DNA of 64,000 bases from assembly GCF_041260155.1 (NCBI RefSeq), contig NC_091934.1, forward strand, positions 45,664,842 through 45,728,841, read 5' to 3'. The notes under the pieces are model-generated. The model did no database searches. It was not told the origin of the DNA and was given only the letters and a program-made list of their open reading frames with translations. Shown piece by piece: positions 34,279-46,200 of the stretch. Numbering within the stretch: position 1 is the first letter of the stretch; every line of letters starts with the position of its first letter. The position numbers were made by a program, and so were the translations under genes. This DNA is from Ptychodera flava (taxonomy: Eukaryota; Hemichordata; Enteropneusta; Ptychoderidae).

Positions 34279-36836
34279 TGTATGTATGTATGTATGAATG
34301 AATGAATGAATGAATGAATGAATGAATGGCAGCTTTGTTATTTGGTATACAGGTCCCTAGGGATAACCCAACCTAGATTTGTTAAAATTGTGATGAAATA
34401 TGCAAATCTGTATTTTTACCATTTTTTTTTTTCATTTTCGGTCAGGCCATCCTGAAATGAGCTATCAAAGATATCCACCTTCTTCATCAATACATGTGTC
34501 ACAAAAGGTTATTCTCTATATAACACAGCAGAGCTCTGTCAACTGTTGAGTCGCTTGTTTTTTTCAAAAACACTGGTCAGACAGCTTTAATATTTGGTTT
34601 ACAAGTCCCTAGGATGACCTTAGTGAGATAATTTCATACAGTCAGGAAATACTTAATTTTGTATCCATGTCTATATTAGCTTCAGGGACTTTGGCCCTAT
34701 GTTTTTACTATATATAGCACAATGCATGTGCACTAGTGGCTTATGCTGATGCAACTATTTCTCGCCCGCTGATATCCTTTCTTTTCAACTGATCAGAGAC
34801 TGTCCATGTTACCTTTCCACCCCTGTTATCCTGTGTAGAGGTTCAACTTTGTCATAGACAATAAGGTTTCTGGTCCACGATGTGGAAACAAGAGGGTTAA
34901 TGTATCTTTAATTGCAAAGCTAGACTTTCTTTCTTGACTGTCTAGGTACGTACTGCTCAAAGAAAAAAATATGCTTTTAACGATGAAAGAGGAGGCCAAG
35001 AAAAAGAAGACTTTTATGCCAAGCCCTGAACGGTTAGAAAAGGTGAGATTCAGAATGAGATTAAATTTCAAATTTCTCCCAATACATATATTTGAGTTTC
35101 AGAAATGCATGCATTTGGTTGTCATTGTCAGAGGGTGTAGGCTGCATGATCATATATACCTGTTTTGAATTTCAAATATTGGCAAATTTTAAGTAATTGC
35201 CGCAATTTGCAAGGTGACCCTTGATTTTCATTATTGATTTTGAAAGATGGTTGCAGGATTCCTCAAGGAAAGTTTTAGCAAAAGTTTTTTACCTCCAAGG
35301 CACCAGAGGAATTTAGCTCTTTTTCCATATCATGCATGATTTTGCACTAATTGTATGCTGCAGTTACAACAGAAAGCATGCACCAGTATATGCTTGATAA
35401 TCCAGTGATAGTTCAGATATTGTTTTAAAATGTTTGTTCAAGAACCTGTCAAAACTTTCTTTCAGGGGAGGTAATTTGAGATCAAACATAAAGAGTTTGG
35501 TTTGCCATTTGTGTCATTTAGTTACCCATGGTCCTAAAATTGCTTGATTTGGGTTCCGTCCCGGCATGTCAATCAAATCATAGCAGGGAAGAGTTGCAGT
35601 TCAACATTAGTTTCCAAATCATGCAGGGTTTTCTCTGTATTCTGCGCAATTGCGCAAATTATGCATTTTGAATCATTTTCTGCCCTTTAAAAGTTACTGA
35701 CAGCACGAAAATTGCACATAAAACACAGCAAGCAAATACGCCCATATGAGGTGACCCAAGTGCATAGTGTCAGTGACCTGTGAATTTGCTGTTGTTTCTG
35801 CACCCTAATTTTGATGAATGCGGCAGAAATTGCCCCTTCAGTGAACATGCAGAGAAAACACTGAATCATGTACAGTGGATGTCCCTCAGCCTCTGCAATG
35901 ACACTGTAATACATTGTCTTTAAAGGTGGAGACATCAATGGAAAGACTGATGCAGGTCGTCAAAGAGAGAAATGATGCAGTCAGGGAACTCAGAACTGGA
36001 GAGAAAGAGGAAATTCCAACCAGGATGTCTTACAATATATTTGGTGAAAAAATAAAACGGCAACTTCGAGAGTGGCCAATTCCATATCATATGAATAAAA
36101 AGGTGAGATGCTGGTGAAATTTGTATGTCCAAAACATAAAGCACTGATTTCAATTGTAATTTTGTCACTTGAAATAGCATTGTATGTGGGAACTTTGCTT
36201 CTGCCGACAGAAGTTTGGACAGTTGTCAGTTTTGCAACCTTGTTATGTTTGTTCCAACGCTTTAGGCATGATGGTCCCTTTAATTTATCTCTATCATTTT
36301 CATCATAGTATCGATTGAAAAACTCATGTACCATTTGATCAACTGAGTAAAAAAATTGAGACAAAAATTTATGCATAATAGTGATAGCACTCTGACTTGA
36401 TGTGGAATCAACTGTCTTTTCATCTTTTTATTGAAGCTTTAGTTACAATGCGTGCAGGGTTTATGCAGTGCCATATTACAATCAAACATTACCCTAGGGG
36501 GTGTGTATTTTTTTTGTTATAAAAGCCCTCTAAGACAAGCAAATTGCTACCATTATGAAGAGTCCACACTTTCTTTTGAGACGATGCTGTTACCTCAAAT
36601 GGAAACTCTATTGGTCAGTGTAGCTGGGTCTGTGGATGTTTAGTATTCAAGTATGTTGTTTTCTGTTCTGTTGTTTTCAGGTTCAAAATCACCGACACTT
36701 CTACTATCCCATGACAGTGAAGTACATACGAATGCGACGGGAAATTGAAGAGAATTATGAAAGGAGACGACAGAGAAAGATCAGTCAGGCAAAAGCATTC
36801 ATCAAACGAAAGTTCCCAGATGCAGATATTGATTAA
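29876..36836 (+). CDS. MRPL47: Large mitochondrial ribosomal subunit protein uL29m (MRPL47), five coding exons
   Basis: Structural protein of the mitochondrial large ribosomal subunit, the uL29 homologue. Exons: 29876-30033, 32743-32940, 34946-35042, 35926-36102, 36681-36836. All splice sites are GT-AG and phases match, giving 261 residues (human 250). Residues 1-70 are a basic, Ser/Thr-rich presequence, so mitochondrial import is expected. The conserved core begins [20 protein letters not shown] (human LHTT..KGLEEFFDDPKNW) and continues [29 protein letters not shown] and [20 protein letters not shown], ending in a basic helix ([20 protein letters not shown]). I chose the ATG at 29876 (MAASMSTK), the first ATG in frame with the core after the GC-rich promoter patch except for one at 29858 (MLSDFN), which is possible. 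Intron 1 (2.7 kb) and intron 2 (2.0 kb) are repeat-rich. Confidence 0.95.
30100..32050. repeat. Fragments of one dispersed repeat in both orientations, MRPL47 intron 1
   Basis: Blocks such as 'CATAGACAAAACCGGCGACA' / 'CACAGACAAAACTGGTGACA' followed by 'CGCACACGAAAAACT' occur at about 30210 and 30818 on the plus strand, and as complements at about 31880-31960. The 'CTCACAGACTGCAAAAAATT' block at 30933 recurs at 30341 and inverted at about 31460-31490. The sequences at 30921-31066 and 31409-31510 are inverted arms. A GTGGGG-rich stretch lies at 30480-30640. Confidence 0.55.
31067..31408 (+). mobile_element. hAT-type MITE, complete (342 bp)
   Basis: Terminal inverted repeats CAGTGTTCCCGCTAAGG and CCTTAGCGGGAACACTG are perfect over 17 bp. 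It is flanked by an exact 8-bp duplication CCACTGGA (31059-31066 and 31409-31416), the hAT signature. It carries no transposase frame and is inserted between two inverted arms of an older repeat in MRPL47 intron 1. Confidence 0.92.
33160..34640. repeat. ATGT/GAAT microsatellites and a duplicated dispersed repeat, MRPL47 intron 2
   Basis: (ATGT)n at about 33199-33243 and 34244-34300, the latter continuing as (GAAT)n to about 34326. The block 'TTTGTTATTTGGTATACAGG' followed by CCCTAGGG-TAACCCAAC and 'TTGTTAAAATTGTGATGAAA' occurs at about 33448 and again at 34333, with a weaker copy near 34590. No exon is seen apart from the MRPL47 exons on either side. Confidence 0.65.
35208..35303 (-). mobile_element. 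Fragment of MITE family A
   Basis: Decayed stretch with GGTGACCC, 'GATTTTGAAAGATGGTTG' and 'GGAAAGTTTTAGCAAAAGTT', matching the family-A interior (2210-2300, inverted). It lies in MRPL47 intron 3. Confidence 0.4.
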
Positions 36837-37341
36837 ATATATTGTGTAAAAATATCTTTATTTGCCATTGCAGCGTTTCATCTTGGCTGATGTGCAGCGT
36901 GCTCGGAAGGTTATATCTGATTGGTCGATTATCATGATTCTCACCAACTTAGGGAGTCTTTTTGTATTATTTAATTATAATGGTAAGATTCAGCCACCGC
37001 ATTGGACATCAGCTTTCGAGACGCTACACATCAACCCTATCATCTTGGCTGCGAGAACGTGATATTCTTGCAGTTTTGCAGGCAATGCTTTACCTATCTA
37101 CCAAGTGTTTATCCAATGTATTTGTTTGTACCATTTTAATGTGGCACCTTCAGCATGTGGGTTCCATAGACTACTGCAGTACTCAGAGTGGGATATGTTA
37201 TAGTGGAGTAGAGTAGACCCATTGATAAGTCATTTCTGCAACCCTCCATACAGATTGAAATAGATAAACGAAGCAATTTGCAACTTATCATTTCAGAAGA
37301 TGAAAGTATCAGAGCATGTGTAAATACCATCTTGTTTCAGA

Positions 37342-37347
37342 AATAAA
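37342..37347 (+). terminator. Poly(A) signal, MRPL47
   Basis: AATAAA about 505 bp downstream of the MRPL47 stop. An ATTAAA also overlaps the stop codon region (36832) and could serve a very short 3' UTR. Confidence 0.45.
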
Positions 37348-37407
37348 GATATGATTTCACTAAATGTTTAGTATACTGAAGTCTGTTCAGTGAAGTCATC
37401 AATGAAT

Positions 37408-37722
37408 CTGTGTTGATAGTTGCTGCAGGCAATCTTTGCTGATAGTTGCTGCCGGCAATCTTTGTTGACAGTTGCTGCTGGCAATCTGTGTCGATAGTTG
37501 CTGCAGGCCATCTTTGCTGATAGTTGCTGCAGGCAATCTGTGTTGATAGTTGCTGCAGGCAATCTTTGTTGATAGTTGCTGCAGGCAATAGTTGGTGCAG
37601 GCAATCTGTGTTGATAGTTGCAGCAGGCAATAGTTGGTGCAGGTAATCTGTGTTGATGTTGCTGCAGGCAATCTTTGCTGATAGTTGCTGCAGGTAATCT
37701 GTGTTGAGAGTTGCTGCAGGCA
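37408..37722. repeat. 26-bp minisatellite (about 12 copies)
   Basis: Unit close to TTGCTGCAGGCAATCT followed by TTGCTGATAG or GTGTTGATAG. Copies start at 37420, 37446 and 37472 and on to about 37720, with some units shortened. Overlapping open frames on the minus strand result from the repeat and are not genes. Confidence 0.9.
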
Positions 37723-38623
37723 AGGCAAGGAGGCTGTATGCTGCATGAGGGGCTCTGTATGAGGCTGAAGTACTGTCAGTGGAAGAAGTGTGTGTACGTC
37801 ATTGTGAAGACTTTGCTGCAACTGTCAAGAGATTTTGTTTGTCTAATGACAGGGTAGCTTTGATATGCACAGTGGAGTATGTCAAATGACTTGTACGGTC
37901 ACTGCATCAAGATTCAGTATTTTCTGACCAGCATCTGTCTTTCAAGGTCATGCACATCTTAAAAGATTTTAAATGTTGGCACTTTGTTGCCATAAACTTT
38001 ACACTAGCCTTCTTCATTAATTTTGGGTATATTAAAAGAAAATTTTCAAGACATTTGTTATTGTAATGCAAATATTTGTAAAGCATGACCCCCTTGTTAT
38101 TTTTAGTTTGTAATTATGAATGCAGATAACTACGTTTTTTTGAATGAAATTTCAGGTTTCATTTTTGAGGTGCATAATCATCCAATATCAAGGTTTATAA
38201 TACTGCTGATTTTAGTAAGTCTGTGTTTTCCATAAATTTATTTCATTTACGAAGGTAACACCCAAAGGAAATTCCCGTCAGTGATTCAAACTGTAAAACA
38301 CAGGGCTCCCTTCTTTACAATAGCAGTTTCAAGGCATTTGTACACTGAGACACACTGACCTATAGACCTACAAAACTAACATGCTCTACGCGACATAAGC
38401 ACACATAGGCACAAAGCACAATTCATTGAGACAATACACTGCAATTATATCGTTTAATTCATAAATTTATGAAATATTTGCACATGAAAACTTAAAAATC
38501 TCATATTATATGGAAATCAGTGATATTGAGTGTTCATTTAGATCTGAAAATGTTACAGGTAGAAAACAGTCTTCATGTAAAACAGAGGTGAGTGTTCCAC
38601 TTATGTACAGTTGCCTTTTGACT

Positions 38624-38905
38624 TCAACCTGCTCACCCCCCAATTCCCTGTGAACAGATCCACAATCACCATTGATGACAATGGACTTGGGCCAAACCAT
38701 GGTGGTGAAAGGGTGATCTTAAACCTGTTCACCCCCTAATTCCCTGTGAACAGATCCACAATCACCATTGATGACAATGGACATGGGCCAAACCATGGTG
38801 GTGAAAGGGTGATCTTAAACCTGCTCACCCCCAATTCCCTGTGAACAGATCCACAATCACCATTGATGACAATGGACTTGGGCCAAACCATGTTGGTGAA
38901 AGGGA
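38624..38905 (-). repeat. Three tandem copies of MITE family B (~93 bp each)
   Basis: Each copy reads CTCACCCCC, AATTCCCTGTGAACAGATCC, ACAATCACCATTGATGACAA, then GGGCCAAACCATGGTGGTGA and AAGGGTGATC. The three are almost identical to each other but diverged from dispersed copies, so the tandem amplification is local and recent. Confidence 0.85.
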
Positions 38906-40276
38906 TAAACATACTATCCTGTGAATAACTGGGTAGAGTTCAAATTTTAAAAGAACAGAGAGAGAAAAGTTAGTTTGTAATTCAAATAATGAAAATTGTG
39001 GTGTAACAGTATCATTGAAAATTTTTGTGGAATATTCACAAATACATTCATGTACACAATCACTTCACTATAAAACTGATGATAACTAGTAAATAAAAGA
39101 AAAGTAGAATTGTTAAATAATAATTGTGAAATTATATTTCAGAGAGCACACACAAACATTTTAGTAAAATAAATTCTCCTTAGAGAAAAGTGGTAGAATA
39201 GAGAAAGGAAAGTGCTGACAACTAGAAAATCATGCCAGTTTGGTAGAAATAAAGGGTTCAGATCAGAATAACACCAATTATCTGAAATCTTGCTGTTAAA
39301 GTTATTTATAAGAAACATATTACTCATTAAGACTTGGTGATCTGAAAATATATCACAGTAAATGGTGACTAGGAAGTATTTGATATTTTACAAAATTCTT
39401 GTATTATGTGTTGGCACTTAGTATTTTCTTGATGCGACCTGTAATTTTTAGGTTATGCATTTGACCCCTATTTTTAAAGAAAAGTCGACTGATTTTTTTA
39501 AGGGCAATGCAAATGAACTGGATCATGGACATTTAACTATAAACCTTTTAAGAAAAACATTTCTGTGAGATCAATAGCAGGTTGTTTTGGTTACAGATTT
39601 TAAAGATCATTACTGGTACAACTAATGCACAATTTGTGACTCACATGTACCAAGGTAGGTTTTCAGTTGATGAAAAAACATGGCGAAAAAAGGAAAGAAA
39701 AAGCTACAAAGAGCAAAGTAATGCCAAGAAATTTGAAATCTCAAAGTACTGCAGTGAATTACACTATGGCAATCTACAGATGTTCATTGTTGCCTAGAAT
39801 GCACTGCTATAGTCTGTAATGTGACCCCCCTGCCGTGCACCTAGTAACATGTTACTTAACAATGCAAGATTTTCAATAAAACCCAGCTTGTCCACATCAC
39901 ATTGCATTATAATATTTTGCATATGATAGTTTCCAATTTCACAGCTCAAGATATGGTACTTCATGAAGTTCTAAGAATATTGTTTGTTCATGAAAGATTT
40001 TTTCTCAATAATATAACCTTCTGCTCACCATGGTATCACATATGTAAATGCAATGACAGAGTGATTCACATCATTCCGTTGAAACATTCAATACTATCAC
40101 CCTGTAATCTCACACAGTGAGTATCTTTGTCAGTGTCAGTTTCTTCATTAATTCATTACTCCACTGAGAAGATTAGGTCAAGTTCAATAATCACTATGGC
40201 GATCGCTATTCTTGACACAGATTAGATTTGGACTTGCATGAAATGTTCGAGTTCGTTTCACAGACATCGTCTGGTG

Positions 40277-43200
40277 TCATTTATCTCCCGATAGATTGAA
40301 TTCACTGTTCAGTTTTGCCAAGTCTCGCCTGTCAGCAGCATCATAAAGGTCATTTCTCCCAAGTAATGAGATTGCCATTCTCATAGTAGACCAGATGTTA
40401 TCCGAAGTGACAGACTTCTCTCCGTATGGACCCTTAGCTGCATGCTGCATATTCAGTGCCAGTAGGAAATGTTCAACTGCTTCCCTGTGAAAAAAGATTA
40501 TTGAAGGATGAAGTACAAAATCACTGACAATTGCAAAGTATGCAAACGATAAGCAGATGCTGACCTGAATCTCTTTATATGTTGCAAAATTGCATAGAAT
40601 CAAAAGATAAAATTTTTCAAAAAAGGTAAAACTTTTTAGAAAGAAACACAGCAACCATGATATAATATTTTGGATGTAACCATGATAAAACAACCATGAT
40701 GAAATTCTGTCTGCTCAAAGCCTGTGTTATCAATAGTGATTGTTGACCTGTTTACACAGAATTAGGGGTGACAGGTTCAAGTGAAAGAGAAAATAAATTT
40801 TTATGAAAAGGTATCGGATCACTGAGAAATGAATGTAATAAAGTACTATTGTATTTGGTCGATTTGTTTGAAAAACATCAAAAGACGTTATTAATAGTGC
40901 AGTTCATGATAGGTAAATACACTAACCTATGTGTTCCAAGGTTGATACAGCTAATACCTAGGTTATACCTGGCTCTGATAAATCCAGGTCTCTGATCCAG
41001 TGCATGGTGATATGCATTCACAGCTTCTTCACTTCTGTTGCCATTGGCTAATGTAGCACCAAGTTTGTTCCACAGTAGAGAATCCTAGTGTGTCAAAAGA
41101 CATACAGATAATTGTAAAATAAAGACTTCATTCAATACTTAACAATGTCATCAACCGTCGCATATACTGGTATAACTGATACAATGCATTTAGCTCTTCT
41201 TTTACTCTAGTCACTCACAAAAATTATCTGTATGCTGAAACAAAAAAGTAATTTTTCCAGTGAAAGGGCAGTATTAAACAGTACTGTTGTACAGACAATT
41301 GAGGGCAGTGTTAAACAGTACCTTTGGCAAGACATTGACAGCGATATTGAGTGGTGCCTTTGGCCAGACACTGAGGGCAATATTGAACAGTACTGTTGTA
41401 CAGACAATTGAGGGCAGTGTTAAACAGTACCTTTGGCAAGACATTGACAGCGATATTGAGTGGTGCCTTTGGCCAAACACTGAGGGCAATATTGAACAGT
41501 ATCTTAGGCAAGACACCTAGGAAAGTATTGAACATTACCTTTGGACAAACACAGAGGGCAGTATTGAGTAATGTTGACAGACACTGAGGGCAATACTGAA
41601 TATTATTATCTTTGGACAGACACTGTGGATAGTATTGAACATTACCTTCAGCCAGGTATTGAGGGAAATATTAAACGCTGCCTAAATTTGGCCAACACTG
41701 AGGGCAGTATTGACCAACACCTTTGACAAGATATAACATTACCTTTAGATAGACATTGAGGGCAGTATTGAATATTACCTTAGGCCGGACGCTGAGGGCA
41801 GCATTGAAGCAATCCACTGCTTTATCGTACTCTCCTGACAAATTGAAGAGAACTCCCAGACCACACTGTACATCAGGATCCACCACATCTGGTGATTGAC
41901 GGGCTGCTGCTATGAACATCTGACATGCTTCATTAAAAGACTCGCTATCGATAATGACAGAAATCAAATTTAAAATTTTAAAACAAAGCTAATGACAATC
42001 AGCAAGAAACATTAAGGATTTACAACTCTTCAAATATAATCACAACAACGTCCCTCCACCACTGGTCTTAGAGTGCCAGCTGATCCTTTGTTTTGATGTG
42101 CTTTGATGGTAAAGGAATAATGAAAGTCAAATTTCCTCTTCTCAAAAGCTTCAGTGGTCAAAAATGGTAACAATAAATTTATAAGCTCTTTCAAAACTCC
42201 AAAAACACTAAAAAGTGCTGTCTTTGCTAAATGATAACAAACACTGCATGTTGCTTCATATTACAGCATTATTAGAAGTATAATTGCACCAGACAGCATA
42301 ATTCATGTCTTTGACAGTAGCAATTTCAAGGCCAGAGACTGAGGGACTGTGTCATCAGCAAAATTGTCACATCCTAATAGATGAGTGTATGAAGGTGATA
42401 CACACTTGTAAAATGAAACCATGGAAATTTTGACTAAGAATTTTACTTCCAGGAATCTTTTGAACCATTGACTCTGGATATCATAGGACAGCTACAGAAG
42501 TTAATGTCAATTTTCATAACAATATTTAACTTGCCCACAGCTCTTGCAAACGGTGCTTAGTGCAGGGCCTTTACTGTGTTAGAATGGTGATATAACCACA
42601 TGAAATATGGCAAACACACTTAGTGATATAACCACATGAAATATGGCAAACAGTTTGATAACTCCATTTTAATGTGACATCACAGCTTTACGACACCTTT
42701 TGATGTGACATCACAGCTTGATGACACCATTTTGATGTGACATCACAGCTTGATGACACCATTTTGATGTGACATCACAGCTTGATGACACCATTTTGAT
42801 GTGACATCACAGCTTTATGACATCATTTATGTTGATATGGCACTAGACGTTAATACCTTTCTTTTATGGTACAACATTACACTTGAAGTTGAGAGATGCA
42901 TTTATTGCTTTGATAAAATTTGACAGTGATGCGTGATAGCGAGAGAGTGTGTGTGTGTGCGCAGGTGCTGCATGAACTCTACAGCGTGTGGAGGGGTCAC
43001 AGTCAGAAAAATGGTAATAACTTAGAACAGCTACTGAACCATGCTTTCAAAGCCTGGGGATTTGGCCAAGCGGTTTTGACTGTGATGTCTTTTCCAGGTG
43101 ACTTGATGCTGTAACGTTGTCAGTTCAAATCCCATTGAGAATTTACTGAATTTGATGACTTCATTGTCCATGATATGAATCGCAGTCAGCTTTTATGAAA

Positions 43201-46200
43201 CTCAGTTATTGTGTGAGATGAGGTCACTCTTAGAATAACTACATTTCTTTTCAAAACATTCCATTATATATCAGGAAACTACTTTCTGACACATGTTACT
43301 TGCACATACCACCCAGCAGAAATTACCATAGCATGGAGATACTATACTAGAGATTATCTTAACATCATAGCTTAGCCACCTTGACAAAACATTGGTATCA
43401 TGGTTTTAATGAGATCTGATGGTTAGTTCGGTAAAGCATTACAATATTGCATGTTAGTATTTACAGTTTATTCACCATAGAGATGGGTAAATAAAGCTAT
43501 TTTGCCTTCTTGTTGAAATCTTATCTATCCAATTTCCATAAAAACAGGTCCAACAAAACCACTGCAAACTATCGTGGTTGAACAAAGTTTGCTAATTCCA
43601 GAATGAGTTAGGTGATGTACAAAGTCATATAACTTCAACCTTAACAGGGGATTGGCCTAACCCCATTATTCTCAATGGTTTGGCCTTGAAACCCACTATT
43701 ATCAATGGTGACTGTGGACCTGTTCACAGGCAATTGGGGGTGTACAGGTCAAAGATAACTGCCAACTAGGTGAGGTAACAGCAACGTAGTCTGCAATTTC
43801 ATCATCAAAACTGTGATAATTTGTGCTGTACAACACAGGCAGAAAACATAGTGATTATTGACTGGAATAATATAACCTAAACACTATTCAAAGGGTCAAT
43901 GCCATACCATATAAAATCACTCTTCATACCTTGAAATGAAGTTACATGACTACCTAGCATTGTGTATCGCCCCCTGTAGTCAGATAACTGGCAAGTTAAA
44001 GTATTGGGTGGGTGTGTACCCCCAAAAGCAAACTCAGTCCATTTTTTTCGTTTTTTTCGAAGTTCAGCCAACAGCTTATCTTAATACAGGAATCAAGTCT
44101 TTCACACCTCCGTAAATCCCCTGCCTGTAAACTGTGAGGGAAAGGCTTCCATTTACACACCCAGCGACGAGACTTTCTCTGATTCAGTCTCCAGTCTTAT
44201 TACTGCCATCGGTCATCATGGTAAGGTGTTGTTCCTTTGGAGGCTGCTCTATCAAAGGCGGTTCGGGTTTATTGTTTTATGGCTTTCCATCTGAGAATAT
44301 CTGTACCACTTTTCAAGCTACTGATCTCAAAAGTATTCAGTCTTTGTAAGTTCACAAATTGGTCAAAAAATCCACCGACAGATTCGAGTCGAAGGAGTCT
44401 CCTTGTGAATGTCCATGAACCAGGGACCTGGACCTTTATTTTTATGTGTTCAGTGGTTGAGAATAACGACTCATATAAATGTATATGGCAATTTACGAAG
44501 TCTGGTAACTGAACTATTTGTAATATGGTAGCTATTGGCATTCAGGGGATTACTCACAAACATTTCCTGAACTATTTCATTTTGTCACTGTCATGAAAAT
44601 CTGACAAAGGCCCATGGGAGCATTATAGTACATCCACGCTGTTCTCAGAAACAACTGGTAGTTTCCATAGCTACCATGCTAATTCTGGGCCAATAACTGA
44701 TATTTCCATCGGGTTCTGATAATACCAAGTAACTCACATACTACGTAGCTTGCTATCTTCAGGCAATGGTTCAGATGTCTGAATCTTTCACGTCTCGAAA
44801 CGCTTCTTGACAAAGAGATTACTGCACTTTTGTTTTTACCTTAGTTTTGCACAAGCAGTCAATAGCAGTTAATAGCTATGTCATCACATCCCATGAATAT
44901 TCATGATGATATAATTTGTAACACAAAAAACACTATGACAAGCAACATCGGCACTGTGCACTTTTTACGCTGATGGAGTATAATGTCCCCTGGTGTGACA
45001 TTGCTGTACATGTTCTCAGTAAAACATTCAAACTAACAGTTGAAGAGGTGGTTGAAGTTTCATGAGCTTAAAATATTGTGTCTGCAAATGTGAGTTGGCA
45101 GAAAGGTAATATTTCCGTTGTTCAGTGTGCCAAAGTCGATTTTTGTTGCCTGTATACAATGCCAACAATTTCTTTCAGATGTAGACAATTTTTTTCTGAT
45201 TTTTCCCAAAATTTTGGTCAGAAAGTGTAGTCCATGACAATTTGTGTCCATTTGCTCGAAAATCTTGGTAAAAATTACAGAAAAATTCATAAAAATTGGT
45301 AAAATGTTGCCCTGATATTTTTTTTGGAAAAATTCAGTGTTCAAATTGTTAATTACTGCCATACATAAAGATTTTCTTCTAAATTTACGGAAGTAGGTCC
45401 GGTTCCTCATTGTGATATTAGAATAGGTGATGTCATTGTTCACCCATCTGACACTGTTCGCAATCTTGGTGTCACAATGGACTAATGGATTCTACTGGCA
45501 GTATGTCAGCACATGTTGTCAATGTGTGTAAATCGGCCTCTCATGCTCTTTGGAAGATTGGTAAAATCCGTAATATACTTGATCAGCCTTCAACTGAGAA
45601 ACTCATTCATGCTTTTATCACATCTCGCCTGGATTATTGCAACACTTTACTTTTCAGCCTCCCTTCATTTGAAATACGCAAACTGCAAACAATTCAAAAT
45701 TCGGCAGCTCGTCTTGTTACCAAGAAGAGAAAATGTGATCACATTACTCCCATTCTTCGTGACCTTCATTGGCTTCCTGTGAACAACGTATCCAATTTAA
45801 AATTCTTTGTAAAATTCTTTCAAAGTTCTTTGTAGTTATGTACCGCCTTACCTTGATGAGCTTTTGATTAGACGTAGTACGAGTCATACATTGCGTTCAT
45901 TTTCAAATGGGGAAATTAAGTTACACCAACCCATCGGCCGCACAGCTTACTATGGTGATAGGGCGTTTTCAATATGTGCGCCTCGTCTGTGGAATTCTTT
46001 GCCGTCGCACCTTCGTGCATCTCAGTCACTCAATAATTTTAAAGTCGGGTTAAAAACTTACCTTTTTAAGTCATTTTATACATGAGTTTTATACCCTTTT
46101 AAGTCATTTTATACCTGAGTTTTATTTGTTGATCTATTTTAACCATTTATTTAGTTTTACCAGCTGTTACTTTTATTGAACATTTAAAATTTACTGTTTT

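Larger units (their letters stand above)
36837..40276. other. Convergent intergenic region, MRPL47 and PEX5
   Basis: Holds the MRPL47 poly(A) signal (37342), a 26-bp minisatellite (37408-37722) and three tandem family-B MITE copies (38624-38905). The rest (about 38910-40276) is AT-rich with no supported exon and presumably includes the PEX5 3' UTR. Confidence 0.5.

Noticed and set aside
37337-37821. Several overlapping minus-strand open frames rich in QQLSTQ / CSNYQQR
   Set aside because: Products of the 26-bp minisatellite in shifting frames; no homology or splice context.
41207-41535. Repetitive open frames on both strands (ALSVWPK-like peptides)
   Set aside because: These are the 36-bp array copied from the PEX5 exon end, within an intron. 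Separate genes are not supported.
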